A stretch of 41,051 nt of DNA from Lichenicoccus sp964245755 (GCA_964245755.1 CAXTNV010000020.1:1-41051), one strand, 5' to 3'; shown: positions 1 through 10,610, numbered from the stretch's first letter. Translations and numbers: made by a program. The notes: generated by a model from the letters alone, not told the origin.

Positions 1-900
1 CTCGGTCACGGGATGCTCGACCTGCAGCCGCGTGTTCATCTCGATGAAGGCGAACCGGCCGTCCTGGTAGAGGAACTCCAGCGTGCCGGCATTGCGGTAG
101 CCGAGCTGCCGCAGCGCCGACGTCGCGACCTCGCCGATGGCATCGCGCGCTGCGGCATCGAGCGCCGGCGAGCCAGCCTCTTCGAGCAGCTTCTGGTGCC
201 GGCGCTGCAGCGAGCAGTCGCGCTCGCCGAGATGCACGACCTCGCCGTGGCTGTCGGCCAGCATCTGCAGCTCGATATGGCGCGGCCGGTCCAGGTACTT
301 CTCCAGGTAGACCTCGTCGTTGCCGAAGGCCGCGCGCGCCTCGGTGCGGGCGATCCTCCAGGCCTCCTCCAGCTCCGCCTCGCTGGCGGCAACCTTCATG
401 CCGCGTCCGCCGCCGCCCGCTGCCGCCTTGATCAGCACCGGATAGCCGACGATGGCGGCGATCTCTCGGGCGCTCTCCAGATCGGCGAGGCCCCCTTCCG
501 AGCCCGCCACCAGCGGCACGCCGAGCGCCCGCATCGCCGCCTTGGCGGTGATCTTGTCGCCCATCATGCGTATGTGCTCGGAGGACGGGCCGATGAAGGT
601 GAGGTCGTGCGCCTCCACCGTTTCGGCAAAGTCGGCATTCTCCGACAGGAAGCCGTAGCCTGGGTGGATCGCGTCCGCGCCGGTGATGGTCGCGGCGGTC
701 AGGATCGCCGCAACGTTGAGATAGCTGTCGCGCGAGGGCGGCGGCCCGATGCAGACGCTCTCGTCGGCGAGCCGGACGTGCATGGAGTCCGCGTCCGCGG
801 TGGAGTGCACGGCGACCGTGCGTATGCCGATCTCGCGGCAGGCGCGCAGGATGCGCAGTGCGATCTCGCCGCGGTTGGCGATGAGGATTTTCTCGAACAT
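1..900 (-). CDS. accC: Biotin carboxylase subunit of acetyl-CoA carboxylase, N-terminal 300 residues (3' end outside window)
   Basis: AccC carries out ATP-dependent carboxylation of the biotin on AccB, the first half-reaction of acetyl-CoA carboxylase in cytosolic fatty-acid synthesis. The protein begins MFEKILIANRGEIALRI, the classic AccC N-terminus, and continues through IHPGYGFLSEN, the glycine-rich ATP-grasp loop GGGGRGMK and the active-site stretch IEMNTRLQVEHPVTE, which is where the window ends. The roughly 150 C-terminal residues lie beyond position 1, so the gene is truncated by the window and not broken. It follows accB by 48 nt on the same strand, the usual alphaproteobacterial order aroQ-accB-accC, and is probably transcribed from upstream of aroQ. 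Identification is secure. Confidence 0.96.
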   Translation of the reverse strand, partial: MFEKILIANRGEIALRILRACREIGIRTVAVHSTADADSMHVRLADESVCIGPPPSRDSYLNVAAILTAATITGADAIHPGYGFLSENADFAETVEAHDLTFIGPSSEHIRMMGDKITAKAAMRALGVPLVAGSEGGLADLESAREIAAIVGYPVLIKAAAGGGGRGMKVAASEAELEEAWRIARTEARAAFGNDEVYLEKYLDRPRHIELQMLADSHGEVVHLGERDCSLQRRHQKLLEEAGSPALDAAARDAIGEVATSALRQLGYRNAGTLEFLYQDGRFAFIEMNTRLQVEHPVTE

Positions 901-948
901 GACCGGTTTCAGTTCAGTCGGCAGGCTTCACTCGGAGAGGGTCGTCCG

Positions 949-1410
949 TCAGTCGATGATCGCGAGCACTTCGCCGAACTCGACCGGCGCGCCGGAATCG
1001 ACCAGCAGGCGGGTGAGGGTGCCCGCGCGCGGCGCCTTGATCTGGTTGAAGGTCTTCATCGCCTCGATCAGCATCAGGGTCTGCCCGGCCGCGACCTGCT
1101 GGCCCTCGGTGACGAACACGCCCGCCCCGGGTTCGGGAGACAGGTAGGCGATGCCGACCATCGGGCTCTTGACCGCACCCGGATGCTTGGCGTGATCGGC
1201 GGCGTGGACCGCGGCGACCGCTTCCGCGCCGGACACGACGGTGACGGGCGAGGTGACCATCGTCGGCGCCATCGCCTGCACCACCGGAGCCGCGCGCACC
1301 ACCCGGATCCGGCTGTCCTTCTCGGCGATCTCGATTTCGGTAAGGCCGGTATCGGTCAGGATGTCGGCCAGCGCGCGTATCACGTCGGCATCCACGAGCA
1401 GGCGGCTCAT
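949..1410 (-). CDS. accB: Biotin carboxyl carrier protein of acetyl-CoA carboxylase
   Basis: This 153-residue protein carries biotin between biotin carboxylase and carboxyltransferase. The C-terminal biotinyl domain (about residues 78-153) holds the biotinylation motif EAMKT, with Lys119 as the attachment site. Before it lies an Ala/Val/Pro-rich flexible linker (about 40-75), and the N-terminal segment with ALADILTDTGLTEIEI is typical of AccB. The start ATG at 1410 overlaps the aroQ stop as ATGA (1407-1410), which fixes the start and indicates translational coupling. accC follows 48 nt downstream. Length and architecture are normal for the family. Confidence 0.96.
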   Translation of the reverse strand: MSRLLVDADVIRALADILTDTGLTEIEIAEKDSRIRVVRAAPVVQAMAPTMVTSPVTVVSGAEAVAAVHAADHAKHPGAVKSPMVGIAYLSPEPGAGVFVTEGQQVAAGQTLMLIEAMKTFNQIKAPRAGTLTRLLVDSGAPVEFGEVLAIID

Positions 1411-1862
1411 CGGTCGTCCTCGTCCATTGCCGTGTCCGCCATCGCCGTCAGGGCCAGTGCGTAGCCACGCACCCCAAGTCCGCAGATCACGCCCAGCGCT
1501 GCCTGCGAGACGTAGGAGTGCCGGCGGAAGTCCTCCCGCCGGTGGATGTTCGACAGGTGCACCTCGATCACCGGCAGCTCCACCGCCAGCAGGGCGTCCA
1601 GCAGCGCGATCGAGGTATGGCTGTAGCCACCCGGATTGATGACGATTCCACGTGCCCGGCCCCGGCATTCCTGCACCCACGAGATCAATTCACCCTCGCC
1701 GTTGGTCTGGCGAAAATCGATCGCCACATCGAGGCGCTCGGCGGCCTGGATGCATACCTGTTCGACGTCGTCCAGGGTCGCGCGGCCGTAGATGCTCGGC
1801 TGTCGCAGCCCGAGCATGTTCAGGTTCGGTCCGTTCAGCACGGAGATCAGCGGCGGCCCCAT
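1407..1862 (-). CDS. aroQ: Type II 3-dehydroquinate dehydratase
   Basis: AroQ converts 3-dehydroquinate to 3-dehydroshikimate, the third step of the shikimate pathway. The 151-residue length fits the small dodecameric type II enzyme. Visible motifs are the N-terminal VLNGPNLNMLGLR with the flexible catalytic lid, catalytic Tyr25 (QPSIYG), Asn76 and His82 in NPGGYSHTS, and His102/Arg113 in EVHLSNIHRREDFR. The start MGPPLISVLNGP is the only one placing the conserved beta strand at the N-terminus; the frame continues upstream but without recognisable protein. It is the first gene of the aroQ-accB-accC operon and its stop overlaps the accB start by 4 nt. Confidence 0.96.
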   Translation of the reverse strand: MGPPLISVLNGPNLNMLGLRQPSIYGRATLDDVEQVCIQAAERLDVAIDFRQTNGEGELISWVQECRGRARGIVINPGGYSHTSIALLDALLAVELPVIEVHLSNIHRREDFRRHSYVSQAALGVICGLGVRGYALALTAMADTAMDEDDR

Positions 1863-2183
1863 GACGCGGGCGTTAGCATGGCGCAGAGCACACTCCAAGC
1901 GGGAGCGCCGATCGATGATCGGCGGAACCGGCCGCCTCGCCGCCGGCCGGTGGCGGCGGGATGCCGTCGACCGGGATCGGTCCGACGACGGCTGCGAGCG
2001 CGAGAGGCCCGCGGAAATAAAGCCCTCGGGCGGGGAAAATATTCCCGTGGCAGCAGCGACCGGATTCGATCCGAACGCGTGCCGAAGCGTGCCGATGTTG
2101 CCGCGTGCGCCGGATCTTCCCCATTTCGGCTTGATCTCGTCGCGATGATCATCCTCTAATACTGGAAGGCAGGCGGAGTAAGG
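1863..2183. other. Intergenic region between divergent aroQ operon and rlpA
   Basis: This stretch of 321 nt separates the aroQ-accB-accC operon (-) from rlpA (+) and must hold both promoters. Open frames run through it on both strands but none resembles a protein. A sigma70-like promoter pointing to rlpA is described separately; I could not pick a convincing promoter for aroQ. The segment around 2010-2050 is noticeably more AT-rich than its surroundings. Confidence 0.6.
2131..2160 (+). promoter_or_regulatory. Candidate sigma70 promoter of rlpA
   Basis: TTGATC at 2131-2136 and TCTAAT at 2155-2160 are separated by 18 nt, a plausible -35/-10 pair in a GC-rich genome. Initiation near 2167 would leave a leader of about 17 nt before the proposed CTG start at 2184, with the GGAG ribosome-binding site (2174-2177) inside it. 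Inferred by eye only. Confidence 0.4.
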
Positions 2184-2810
2184 CTGATCGATACGTCGCG
2201 GAGCAAAACCGCCGGTGCACCCAAGGCGCGCCAGGTCCTCCCCGGTCCCTGGCTGCTCGCCGGCTTCCTGGCCTCTGCCGTCGCCTTCGGCTCGGCGAAT
2301 GCCGAGGCCGCGTCCGCCGCCGGCGAGGTGCCGGCCGGGTCGCCGATCACCGCCTGGACCGCGTCGGTTCACGCCGCTCTGGCGCATCAGGCGCGCCAGG
2401 CGCTCGCGGCTGCCCGGCACGTCTTCATCCAGAGCGGCGTCGCCAGTTGGTATGGCCACGAGTTCGCCGGCAGGCGCACCTCCAGCGGCATGCGCTTCGA
2501 CCCGATGCGGTTGACCTGCGCCCACCGCACCCTGCCGCTCGGCACCCGCGTGCTGGTGACCTCGCAGGAGACCGGCCGCTCGGTGGTGGTGACGGTCAAC
2601 GATCGAGGACCATTCGCCGGGCCGGACCGGATCATCGACCTCTCCGGCGCCGCCGCGGCGCAAATCGGCATGGTGCGCAACGGGCTGAGCATCGTCACCG
2701 TCAAGCGGGTCGTACCGGCGCACGACGATGTCGAGGTGGCGCAGGCTGCGGACGAGGACAGCAGCGACCAGGCGATCGCGGCGAGCCGGGGCACCGCCGC
2801 AGAGCGCTAG
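2184..2810 (+). CDS. rlpA: RlpA-like septal ring protein (double-psi beta-barrel), probable CTG start
   Basis: RlpA proteins are exported double-psi beta-barrel proteins that bind or cleave glycan strands at the septum. The domain is clear: VASWYGHEFAGRRTSSGMRFD, then the Leu-Pro-Leu-Gly-Thr segment, VTVNDRGPF and the DRIIDLSGAAA end. No SPOR domain is present, so this is a short family member (208 residues). The frame is open from a TAA at 2157 and holds no ATG, GTG or TTG before GTG at 2328. Starting at 2328 would remove a convincing signal peptide (PGPWLLAGFLASAVAFGSANAEA). CTG at 2184 has GGAG 6 nt upstream and a promoter-like sequence at 2131-2160, so I take it as the start. The C-terminal 25 residues are acidic and low in complexity. 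Confidence 0.85.
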   Translation: MIDTSRSKTAGAPKARQVLPGPWLLAGFLASAVAFGSANAEAASAAGEVPAGSPITAWTASVHAALAHQARQALAAARHVFIQSGVASWYGHEFAGRRTSSGMRFDPMRLTCAHRTLPLGTRVLVTSQETGRSVVVTVNDRGPFAGPDRIIDLSGAAAAQIGMVRNGLSIVTVKRVVPAHDDVEVAQAADEDSSDQAIAASRGTAAER

Positions 2811-2852
2811 TTCCCGAACCAGGGGTCGTTCGGGTACCTGCCTTCCGCTGAA

Positions 2853-2883
2853 CCCCGGATCATGCGGCGTCGGCGAACCGGGG
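2853..2883. terminator. Weak inverted repeat between convergent rlpA and yihY
   Basis: Six-base arms CCCCGG (2853-2858) and CCGGGG (2878-2883) flank a 19-nt loop in the 87-nt gap between the two stop codons. There is no T-tract. It may act as a bidirectional terminator, but the loop is long. Confidence 0.25.
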
Positions 2884-2897
2884 CGCCTGCGGCCGGC

Positions 2898-3932
2898 TCA
2901 TTCCTCGGCAACGTGGTCGGCGACGAACGCGCCGCGGCTGCCGAGCGGCTTGGTCTCGCCGGTGGTGCTGTCCTGGGCGGTCTGCAGTTCCAGCTCGGCA
3001 TTCAGCTCCGCACCCAGCAGCACGACGTAGGCGGTCACGAAGAACCACATCATGATGCCGATGACCGCTCCCAGCGGTCCGTAGGTGGCGTCGTAGCTGG
3101 CCACGTGGCCGACATAGAACGAGAAGCCGGCCGAGGCCAGCAGCCACAGCGCCGTCGAGACGATGGCGCCGGGGGTGACCCAGTGCCAACGCGCCTCCTG
3201 ACGCGACGGACCGAACCGGTAGAGCAGCGAGAAGGCGCCGGCGACGAACAGCACCATCAGCACCGGGCCGCCGAGCCGGATCAGCATCTGGGTCTGCTGC
3301 TCGATCAGCTGCATGCCGAAATGCGCCGGCACGAAATCCAGTGCCGCAGGCAGGAACACCAGCAGCGCCAGCGTCAGCGAGGCACCCAGGATGCCGCCTA
3401 GGGTCATGCCCAGCGCGGTCACCTGGAAGCGCAGGAAGGAGCGCGTCTCCTTCTCGTCGTAGGCGATATTGAGCGCGGCCAGCATCGACTTGGTGCCGGC
3501 CGAGGACGACCACATCGTCACCAGCACGCTGACGATCAGGCTGATGGTCAGCGTTCCGTGGTCCTTGCTGACCAGGATGTGGATGCGGTCGGCGATCAGC
3601 GTGTAGGCCGGGCCCGGCAGCAGGTGCTTCAGCACCTTCATCTGCGGCTCGACGGTCTGTGGGTCGAATGCCAGGCCGTAGACCGAGACCAGCATGCTGA
3701 TGGCGGGAAACAGCGCCAGGGTGGCGTAGAAGGCGCAGCCGGCGGCTGCGAGCCCGATCCGATCCGAGATCATTTCGGTCAGCGTGCGCCGCAGCACCTG
3801 CTTCCAGCCGTTCCAGGGGATCTGCGTCGGCGCATGGGCATGACGGCCGATCCGCGCGTCCCGAGCCGCGTCGCGTCGCCCATCGCCGCCGGACTCGTTG
3901 CGTTGCCCAAGGAACGTCCTGCTACGGATCAA
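2898..3932 (-). CDS. yihY: YihY/BrkB-family inner-membrane protein, TTG start
   Basis: This is a 344-residue member of the YihY/virulence factor BrkB family, integral membrane proteins once misnamed ribonuclease BN; their molecular function is unsettled. Family features are the N-terminal cytoplasmic stretch ending RTLTEMISDRIGLAAAGCAFYATLALFPAI, the SSSAGTKSMLAALNIAYD segment, and about six hydrophobic helices ending FFVTAYVVLLGAELNAELE. The start is TTG at 3932 preceded by GGAG with a 7-nt spacer, better supported than any ATG; the first internal Met is at about residue 54, past the beginning of family homology. It converges on rlpA and diverges from the decarboxylase at 4221. Confidence 0.88.
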   Translation of the reverse strand: MIRSRTFLGQRNESGGDGRRDAARDARIGRHAHAPTQIPWNGWKQVLRRTLTEMISDRIGLAAAGCAFYATLALFPAISMLVSVYGLAFDPQTVEPQMKVLKHLLPGPAYTLIADRIHILVSKDHGTLTISLIVSVLVTMWSSSAGTKSMLAALNIAYDEKETRSFLRFQVTALGMTLGGILGASLTLALLVFLPAALDFVPAHFGMQLIEQQTQMLIRLGGPVLMVLFVAGAFSLLYRFGPSRQEARWHWVTPGAIVSTALWLLASAGFSFYVGHVASYDATYGPLGAVIGIMMWFFVTAYVVLLGAELNAELELQTAQDSTTGETKPLGSRGAFVADHVAEE

Positions 3933-4110
3933 GTGGTTTCTCCATCCTGGACCCCCTCATGTCGTGTCCCGCCAGGCTGTGACCAGACTTGAAGTCGACC
4001 GGTCGAATTTCGGTTGCATCGCGGGCGCTGCGGCCTCATATCAGCGCCCACGCAGCAACGCACGTGCCACTGGCCCCCTGAGGTTACGCAACGACGTCAA
4101 GCGTTCTGGC

Positions 4111-4214
4111 AATCGGGTCCCCTGACGGGGATCCAGTCTTGGTCGCTGGTCCGTTCGACCGTTTCGCAACTCGTCCATCGCCTTTTTCCGATGGATCGAA
4201 CAGATGGGAACTAG
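4111..4214 (+). promoter_or_regulatory. Structured leader of the ornithine/lysine decarboxylase gene, speF-like
   Basis: The 288-nt gap upstream of the decarboxylase contains two clear hairpins on the + strand. One is at 4115-4134 (8-bp stem GGGTCCCC/GGGGATCC with a TGAC loop). The other is at 4174-4195 (7-bp stem TCCATCG/CGATGGA with a pyrimidine-rich loop CCTTTTTC), ending about 25 nt before the start codon. A short open frame runs through the leader and stops at 4214. Alphaproteobacterial decarboxylase genes of this family are known to carry a conserved 5' element, the speF motif; matching this leader to it is my inference from position and hairpins, not an alignment. Confidence 0.5.
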
Positions 4215-4220
4215 GGCGCG

Positions 4221-5360
4221 ATGACCCCGAAGATCGCCCGCTTTCTGGCTGACTACGCCCCGAGCACGCCGTGCCTGGTGGTGGACGTTGACCGCGTGGA
4301 AGACCGCTACCGTGCGCTGCGCGCGGCCCTCCCGCTCGCGCGCATCTACTATGCGGTGAAGGCCAATCCTGCCGCGCCGGTGCTGCAGCGTCTGGCAGTG
4401 CTCGGCTCGTCGTTCGATGCCGCCTCGTGGGAGGAGATCAGCCTGTGCCTGCAGGCGCGGGCGCCGGCGTCGCGGATCTCGTTCGGCAACACCATCAAGA
4501 AGATCTCCGCGATCACCCGCGCCTACGAGGCCGGGGTGTCGATGTTCGCCTTCGACAGCGACGAGGAGCTGGACAAGCTCGCCCGTCACGCGCCGGGCAG
4601 CCGCGTCTACTGCCGCATCCTGGTCGAGAACGAGGGTGCGGACTGGCCGTTGTCGCGGAAGTTCGGCACCAGCATCGACCATGCCCGCGCGCTGATGCTA
4701 CGCGCGCAGGATCTCGGCCTCGATCCGTACGGGCTGTCGTTCCACGTCGGCAGCCAGCAGACCAGCACCGAGGCCTACGCCGCCGCGATCGGCCGGGTCG
4801 GCCTGCTGTTCACCGATCTCGCCCGCAGCGGGCTGGACATCCGCATGGTGAATCTGGGCGGCGGCTTCCCGACCCGCTACCGCGAGGACGTGCCGGAGAT
4901 CGACCAGTTCGCGCTGGCGATCTCGCGCGCGATGACGGGGGCGTTCGGCAACGCGCTGCCCGAGATGGTGATCGAGCCGGGGCGCTTCATCGTCGGCGAC
5001 GCCGGCGTGGTCTCCTCCGAGGTGGTGCTGGTCAGCCGCCGCGGCGCCGCCGACGGCATGGACGACGTGCGCTGGGTCTACCTCGATATCGGCCGCTTCG
5101 GCGGCCTGGCCGAGACCGAGGGCGAGGCGATCAAGTACTGCGTCCGCACGCCGCACGATGGCGGCCGAACCGGCCCGGTGGCGATCGCAGGTCCCACCTG
5201 CGACGGTGCGGACATCCTCTACGAGCGCAGCAACTACCGGCTGCCGCTCGATCTCGCCTCCGGCGAGCGGGTGGAGCTGCTTTCCACCGGGGCCTACGTG
5301 TCGACCTACTGCTCGACCCGCTTCAACGGCTTCGCACCGCTGGCCGAGCACTACATCTGA
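4221..5360 (+). CDS. Type III PLP-dependent decarboxylase (ornithine/lysine decarboxylase)
   Basis: This enzyme probably decarboxylates ornithine to putrescine (or lysine to cadaverine) for polyamine synthesis in the cytosol. The 379-residue protein has the alanine-racemase-type barrel with PLP lysine Lys47 in YYAVKANP, the HVGSQQ motif (His175), the phosphate-binding glycines in NLGGGFP (213-215), EPGR (252-255), and a C-terminal beta domain with Cys327-Asp328 in GPTCDGADILYE and Tyr359. The Cys-Asp pair belongs to the ornithine/lysine branch. Length is too short for an arginine decarboxylase. Ornithine versus lysine cannot be decided by eye. The ATG at 4221 has AGGG 5-9 nt upstream. A structured leader precedes it. 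Confidence 0.93.
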   Translation: MTPKIARFLADYAPSTPCLVVDVDRVEDRYRALRAALPLARIYYAVKANPAAPVLQRLAVLGSSFDAASWEEISLCLQARAPASRISFGNTIKKISAITRAYEAGVSMFAFDSDEELDKLARHAPGSRVYCRILVENEGADWPLSRKFGTSIDHARALMLRAQDLGLDPYGLSFHVGSQQTSTEAYAAAIGRVGLLFTDLARSGLDIRMVNLGGGFPTRYREDVPEIDQFALAISRAMTGAFGNALPEMVIEPGRFIVGDAGVVSSEVVLVSRRGAADGMDDVRWVYLDIGRFGGLAETEGEAIKYCVRTPHDGGRTGPVAIAGPTCDGADILYERSNYRLPLDLASGERVELLSTGAYVSTYCSTRFNGFAPLAEHYI

Positions 5361-5371
5361 CCCTTCGGCGT

Positions 5372-5410
5372 CGCGCCGGACCTCGCAGGCGCCTTCGCCT
5401 TGCCGGCGCG
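5372..5410. terminator. Bidirectional terminator-like inverted repeat
   Basis: Perfect 8-base arms CGCGCCGG (5372-5379) and CCGGCGCG (5403-5410) sit between the convergent decarboxylase and CBS genes, whose stops are 53 nt apart. No T-tract is visible on either strand. Confidence 0.4.
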
Positions 5411-5413
5411 GGC

Positions 5414-5848
5414 TCAGCCGTGAAAGCGCGACAGGTCCAGCAGCACCGCCGCCTCCGTCTCCTTCTCCGACAGCCGGTGCCGGGCGATGTCGCGCAGGCT
5501 GATCATGCCGGCGAGGTTGTCGCCGACGACCACCGGCATGTGCCGCAACCTGCGGCCGTTCATGATCGCCATCACCGTATCGATCCGGTCGTCCGGCTTG
5601 CAGGTGATCACCGGGGTGGTCATCACCTCCCTGACCTTGACCAGCAGGGCGTCAGGGCCGCGTGCTGCCAGGAGCTTCACCAGGTCGCGCTCCGAGAAGA
5701 TGCCGACGATGCCACCCTTGAGGTCCTCGACCACGATTGCGCCGATCCCGCGTTCCGCGAGCAGCGCCACAGCGGTGGCCACGGTGGCGTCGGGACGCAC
5801 CGTGGCACAGGCCCGGCCCTTCTCCTCCAGGATCGTTTCGATCAGCAT
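5414..5848 (-). CDS. Two-CBS-domain protein
   Basis: A 144-residue cytosolic protein made only of a CBS pair: CBS1 about residues 8-60 (VATAVALLAERGIGAIVVED, then GIVGIFSERDL) and CBS2 about 72-125 (VMTTPVITCKPDDRIDTVMAIM, then VGDNLAGMISLRDIAR). CBS pairs bind adenosyl nucleotides and usually sense energy state; the target of stand-alone pairs like this is generally unknown. I chose ATG at 5848 because GGTGAGGAG precedes it at 7-nt spacing; a GTG five codons upstream would overlap that ribosome-binding site. It converges on the decarboxylase and lies 54 nt downstream of ccmB on the same strand. Confidence 0.88.
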   Translation of the reverse strand: MLIETILEEKGRACATVRPDATVATAVALLAERGIGAIVVEDLKGGIVGIFSERDLVKLLAARGPDALLVKVREVMTTPVITCKPDDRIDTVMAIMNGRRLRHMPVVVGDNLAGMISLRDIARHRLSEKETEAAVLLDLSRFHG

Positions 5849-5902
5849 CGGCAGGCTCCTCACCGTGGAGTGGACAGAGATAGCAACAGGCAGCCCTGGC
5901 TT

Positions 5903-6592
5903 CTACTCCACTGCGGCGCGCAGCCCGGCGCCGGCGGCGACCGGACACAGCGGCAGCGCCCCGGCCAGGAAGGCCGCGAGCAGCAGCAGGTGCGGCGCGG
6001 GCGGCGAACCGGACTGCACCGCATCGACCGCGCTGGCGCCGAAGATCAGCGCCGGTGTGGCGAGCGGCAGCACCAGCAGCGGCAGCAGCACCCCGCCGCG
6101 TCGGGCCCCGAGCACGATCGCCGCCGCCATGCCGCCGATCAGCGACAGCACCAGCGTGCCCAGCGCCAGCCCCGCCAGCAGCACCGGCAGCGTGGCGATG
6201 CGCATGCCCAGCATGATCGCCAGCGGACCTGCCGCCAGCAGCAGCGGCAGGCCGGTGGTCAGCCAATGCGCCGCCATCTTCGCCGACGCCAGGGCCGCCG
6301 CCGGCAGGCCGCAGAGCATGAGCTGGTCGAGCGCGCCGTCCTCGAGCTCGGAGCCGAACAGCCGGTCGAGCGGCAGCAGGGCCGCGAGCAGGGCGCACAC
6401 CCACACGATCCCCGGTGCCATGCGTCGCAGCAGCTCCGGCGACGGGCCGAGGGCGAGCGGGAACAGGCTGCCGGCGAGCAGGAAGAACAGCAGCGCGCCG
6501 AGCGTGTCGGCGCCGTGCCGCAGTGCGAGGCGCAGGTCGCGCGCTACCAGGGCGTAGAAGGTGCGTGCGGCCCCGCCCACGGCGGCGCTCAT
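5903..6592 (-). CDS. ccmB: Heme ABC exporter permease CcmB
   Basis: CcmB is the integral membrane partner of CcmA in the CcmABCD complex that releases holo-CcmE for cytochrome c maturation. The 229-residue protein has six hydrophobic segments and family motifs: the N-terminal FYALVARDLRLALR, FPLALGPSPELLRRMAPGI, the cytoplasmic loop LFGSELEDGALDQL and the long LPLLVLPLATPALIFG helix. Its ATG overlaps the ccmA stop as ATGA (6589-6592), indicating coupled translation. ccmC, ccmD and ccmE are not in this window. Confidence 0.95.
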   Translation of the reverse strand: MSAAVGGAARTFYALVARDLRLALRHGADTLGALLFFLLAGSLFPLALGPSPELLRRMAPGIVWVCALLAALLPLDRLFGSELEDGALDQLMLCGLPAAALASAKMAAHWLTTGLPLLLAAGPLAIMLGMRIATLPVLLAGLALGTLVLSLIGGMAAAIVLGARRGGVLLPLLVLPLATPALIFGASAVDAVQSGSPPAPHLLLLAAFLAGALPLCPVAAGAGLRAAVE

Positions 6593-7233
6593 GCGAGGAG
6601 TGCCAGTTCCGTGGCATCGGGCAGCGGCAGCGGCACGTGCGTGGTGGCGATCACCAGCCCGCCAGCCGCGCGGTGCCGGGCGAGCAAAGCGCCGAGCAGC
6701 GCGATCGCGCCGTGGTCCAGGCCCAGGCTGGGTTCGTCGAGCAGCCACAGCGTCGCGTGCAGCAGCAGCACCCGGGCAAGCGCGGCCCGGCGCTTCTGGC
6801 CTGCCGACAGCAGCCGCGCCGGTAGGTCGCGCAGCTCGCCCAGCGCCACCGCCCGCAAAGCGTCATCGAGGTCGCCACCGCCGGTGATGCAGGCGAGGCG
6901 CAGGTTCTCGCCCAGCGTCAGGCCCGGCTTGAGCGCGTCCTGGTGGCCCAGGTAGGCGGTGCGGCGCGCATGCGCGAGACCGTCCTCGGCGACCGGCACG
7001 TCGTTCCACAGCAGGCTGCCGGCGTCCGGGGCTCGCAGGCCGGCGAGGGTGCGCAGCAGGGTGGACTTCCCCGCTCCGTTGGGTCCGGTGAGCAGGATCG
7101 CCTCTCCGGCGCCGCAGCACAGCGCGACGTCGTCCAGCACCAGCCGCTCGCCACGAAATACCACCAGCCCCTCGGCGCGCAGCACGGGCGCCCGGGGCCG
7201 CGAGGAGTCGGGAGGGCCGCTTGTTTCAGACAC
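6589..7233 (-). CDS. ccmA: Heme ABC exporter ATP-binding protein CcmA
   Basis: This is the ATPase of the cytochrome c maturation exporter. In its 214 residues are Walker A GPNGAGKST, a Q-loop region (YLGHQDALKPGLT, a CcmA-typical His-Gln), the ABC signature LSAGQKRR, Walker B LWLLDEP and the H-loop IATTH. It starts at GTG (7233); a second GTG at 7185 would trim the weakly conserved N-terminus, and neither has a clear ribosome-binding site. It lies divergent from acnA with a 106-nt gap, an arrangement common in alphaproteobacteria, and overlaps ccmB by 4 nt. Confidence 0.94.
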   Translation of the reverse strand: MSETSGPPDSSRPRAPVLRAEGLVVFRGERLVLDDVALCCGAGEAILLTGPNGAGKSTLLRTLAGLRAPDAGSLLWNDVPVAEDGLAHARRTAYLGHQDALKPGLTLGENLRLACITGGGDLDDALRAVALGELRDLPARLLSAGQKRRAALARVLLLHATLWLLDEPSLGLDHGAIALLGALLARHRAAGGLVIATTHVPLPLPDATELALLA

Positions 7234-7339
7234 CTGGAGGGGTATGTTCTAGCGCAGTCCGGTTATCAAGCCGACACCGGGCGACGCTCCGGCAGGCCGA
7301 TCATCATCGTGCTTCGCGAGATCCTCGAAGGGGACCAGA

Positions 7340-10031
<2,692 letters not shown>

Positions 10032-10033
<2 letters not shown>

Positions 10034-10100
10034 GAGCAGGGCTCCTCCCTGGATCCGCCAAACACCTAGCCTTCTGAATCCAGATAAAACTCGATGGATT
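10032..10100 (+). terminator. Candidate transcription terminators after acnA
   Basis: Two hairpins follow the acnA stop: AGGAGC-AGG-GCTCCT at 10032-10046 (6-bp stem, 3-nt loop, starting in the stop codon) and AATCCA/TGGATT arms at 10077-10082 and 10095-10100 followed by TT. The second is closer to an intrinsic terminator. Confidence 0.4.
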
Positions 10101-10162
10101 TTCTGGGCTTTGCCTTGAGCGGGTGCGGGCGGAGCCCGGCTCTCCGGCGGAGATCCTGGACC

Positions 10163-10603
10163 ATGCAGTTCCTGCTCTACCCGCTGGCCGTGCTGGCCGG
10201 CCTGATGAATCCGCTGCAGACCGCCTGCACATCGGAGATGAACAAGGTGCTCGGGCGGCCCTTCATGGTGGCCTTGCTGAGCGTGTGCGGAACCTTGTTC
10301 GTCACCGCTGCCGGTGCGTTGCTGCTCGGGCAGTTCGGCCTGGCCGGCAAGGCCGGTCAGGTGCCCTGGTGGGCATGGCTCGGCGGCGTCGCCGGGTCGG
10401 TGTTCCTGCTGTCGCAGCCGATCGCCGCGCAGAAGATCGGCGCCAGCTCCTTCATCGGCCTGTCCGTCACGGCGGCGGTAGTCGCCTCGGTGCTGATCGA
10501 CAATTACGGCTGGCTCGATTTTCCGCGGCACGCGGCATCGTTTGGTCGCATCGCGGGCGCCGGGCTGATGATCCTGGGCGTCAGCCTGGTGGCGCTGCTG
10601 TAG
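10163..10603 (+). CDS. DMT-family small membrane transporter, YdcZ/DUF606 type
   Basis: A 146-residue inner-membrane protein with about five hydrophobic helices. It matches the YdcZ (DUF606) half-size drug/metabolite transporter family: LAGLMNPLQTACTSEMNKVLGRPF at the N-terminus, PWWAWLGGVAGSVFL, and a middle IGASSFIGLSVTAAVVASVLID segment. The substrate is unknown. The frame opens 23 codons earlier, but that extension is polar and unlike the family; ATG at 10163 follows GGAG at about 10 nt. It ends 7 nt from the converging SDR stop. Confidence 0.82.
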   Translation: MQFLLYPLAVLAGLMNPLQTACTSEMNKVLGRPFMVALLSVCGTLFVTAAGALLLGQFGLAGKAGQVPWWAWLGGVAGSVFLLSQPIAAQKIGASSFIGLSVTAAVVASVLIDNYGWLDFPRHAASFGRIAGAGLMILGVSLVALL

Positions 10604-10610
10604 TCCGGCT

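Noticed and set aside
13..1464. Long + strand open frame (483 codons) over accC and accB
   Set aside because: It is an antisense shadow of two secure genes in high-GC DNA; composition is Arg/Asp/His-rich with no domain.
4427..6955. 842-codon + strand open frame across the decarboxylase, CBS and ccmB genes
   Set aside because: It crosses three real genes on both strands and is low in complexity (Arg/Gln-rich); pure GC artefact.
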